Made by a program: the position numbers and the translations under genes. From Kiritimatiellales bacterium (GTDB taxonomy: Bacteria > Verrucomicrobiota > Kiritimatiellia > Kiritimatiellales > Pontiellaceae): a DNA stretch of 5,906 nucleotides. Positions 5,003 to 5,906 of the stretch are shown piece by piece. The stretch covers positions 1 through 5,906 of the forward strand of contig JAUXGY010000131.1 in NCBI GenBank assembly GCA_030621805.1, in the 5' to 3' direction. The first letter of the stretch is position 1, and every line of letters starts with the position of its first letter. The notes beneath the pieces are model-generated. The model did no database searches, was not told the DNA's origin, and saw nothing but the letters and a program-made list of their open reading frames with translations.

Positions 5003-5821
5003 TCATCTATGCGACTGACAAACCGGACAAAAAGTGGTGCCGCGTTGGGCTATAGTCCTTTTTTCCAGCAAGGTTTCACAGCGTATGCAGGGTTGTCCCG
5101 ATCGTCCGTAGGCCTTCACCACCGCACGGTTTTCGCCCGTTTCACCCTCTACATCGCGATAGTTGGTCTTCCCTTCGCCCAGCGAGGTGCCACGGTTCTT
5201 CACCCCTACCTTTAACACATGCTTGATGGCCTTGAATAGGGTTGCACATTCGACGGCACTGAGCGAGTCGGACAAGCGCTCCGGATGGATCATCGCCTCC
5301 CATAGAGCCTCGTCCGCATAGATGTTTCCCAAACCCGCTATGATCGACTGGTCTAAAATAAAAGGCTTAATCATCCTGTGCCGGTTGCCTACCGCGTCTC
5401 TAAAATACTTTTGGGTAAAATTCCGGGTCAGTGCGTCCGGGCCAAGCTTACAGAGGATCTCTTGCGGATCATCCACCAGTTTCCAGCGGCCAAATTTACG
5501 CGTGTCGCGATAGTGCAGCGTCAGCCCATCCGACAGTTTCAATACCAAACGATCATGCTGTCCGGGTTCCATCGAAAAGCTACCCGCCATGCGCAGATGA
5601 ATCAGGATCGTTTTGCCTGAACAGAGCGAAAACATCATCCACTTCCCTACCCGCGAAATTTCATCGATTATCGTTCCGCGCACTTGTTTGGAAAAAGAGG
5701 CCGCCGACAGTGGCTCCACCGTCCTCGCCCAATTGATTTTGACGGACAGAATTTCCCGCCCCTCAACACCTCGTGCCCGCAGCTGCCGCGCAATCGTCTC
5801 TACCTCTGGAAGCTCTGGCAT
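5003..5821 (-). CDS. mutM: Formamidopyrimidine-DNA glycosylase (Fpg/MutM)
   Basis: A base-excision repair enzyme of 272 residues that removes oxidised purines such as 8-oxoguanine and cuts the strand by beta,delta elimination. The N-terminus MPELPEVET supplies the catalytic Pro2 and Glu3. K60 in RVGKWM corresponds to the conserved DNA-binding lysine. M78, R108 and F110 (DTRKFG) match the residues that fill the gap left by the flipped base. GLGNIYADEALW (163-174) is the helix-two-turn-helix signature with N166. A C-terminal zinc finger has C245, C248, C265 and C268, with R260 in QRGTTF. All key residues are intact and the length is normal. The ATG overlaps the stop of an upstream gene (TAATG), suggesting translational coupling; its own ribosome binding site is weak. 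No strong terminator follows before the ahpC promoter. Confidence 0.98.
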   Translation of the reverse strand: MPELPEVETIARQLRARGVEGREILSVKINWARTVEPLSAASFSKQVRGTIIDEISRVGKWMMFSLCSGKTILIHLRMAGSFSMEPGQHDRLVLKLSDGLTLHYRDTRKFGRWKLVDDPQEILCKLGPDALTRNFTQKYFRDAVGNRHRMIKPFILDQSIIAGLGNIYADEALWEAMIHPERLSDSLSAVECATLFKAIKHVLKVGVKNRGTSLGEGKTNYRDVEGETGENRAVVKAYGRSGQPCIRCETLLEKRTIAQRGTTFCPVCQSHR

Positions 5822-5906
5822 TACAAACCTACAATCGTTAGAATTTCAGCAAATAGCTCTCTCGTAACCGGAGAACCGACACCACCCAATGGACAGCCAA
5901 GATAAC
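5821..5906 (-). CDS. C-terminal end of an unrecognised gene upstream of mutM (partial)
   Basis: One minus-strand frame is open from the window edge and ends in a TAA at 5823-5821 that shares its last A with the mutM ATG. The visible 27 residues (YLGCPLGGVGS then PVTRELFAEILTIVGL) look protein-like. The stop/start overlap is typical of neighbouring genes in an operon. I do not recognise the family from this short tail, and the other two minus frames also stay open for part of this short stretch, so the call rests mainly on the overlap with mutM. Confidence 0.5.
   Translation of the reverse strand, partial: YLGCPLGGVGSPVTRELFAEILTIVGL

Overview
The window looks like ordinary bacterial chromosome, probably Gram-negative. 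One protein has a lipoprotein signal with Ser at +2, Shine-Dalgarno sites are clear, and base composition looks moderate by eye. The lineage cannot be named from this sequence. All confident genes are on the minus strand. Right to left they are the tail of an unrecognised gene overlapping mutM/fpg (DNA repair), ahpC (two-cysteine peroxiredoxin with its own promoter and a strong terminator), a two-domain phospholipase D-like lipoprotein gene, a tRNA-Pro(GGG) gene with promoter and terminator, and a stand-alone Fic-family AMP-transferase gene with a C-terminal winged helix.

The left 2.5 kb is the unusual part. A block of about 461 bp occurs twice in direct orientation, at 169-629 and 2077-2537, at a constant offset of 1908 bp with no net insertion or deletion in any anchor I checked. 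The right copy contains the 3' part of the working tRNA-Pro gene, its terminator and about 370 bp beyond. The left copy contains a decayed version of the same tRNA 3' part and a decayed terminator. The fic gene and its promoter lie between the copies, so the layout is tRNA remnant / fic / intact tRNA. This suggests either an ancient tandem duplication or an element once inserted at the tRNA. No integrase is visible.

The blocks carry roughly 50-bp units at 74-75 bp spacing, with short inverted repeats inside. Two more degenerate units lie outside the duplication at 717-825, so this is probably a dispersed, non-coding repeat family of the genome.

Upstream of fic are two inverted repeats with identical geometry (9-bp arms, 11-bp spacer, 44 bp apart). 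The start-proximal one brackets the ribosome binding site and touches the start codon. With the C-terminal winged helix of Fic, this suggests autoregulation. The right half (ahpC, mutM) is conventional: peroxide detoxification and oxidised-base repair lie next to each other but appear to be separate transcripts.
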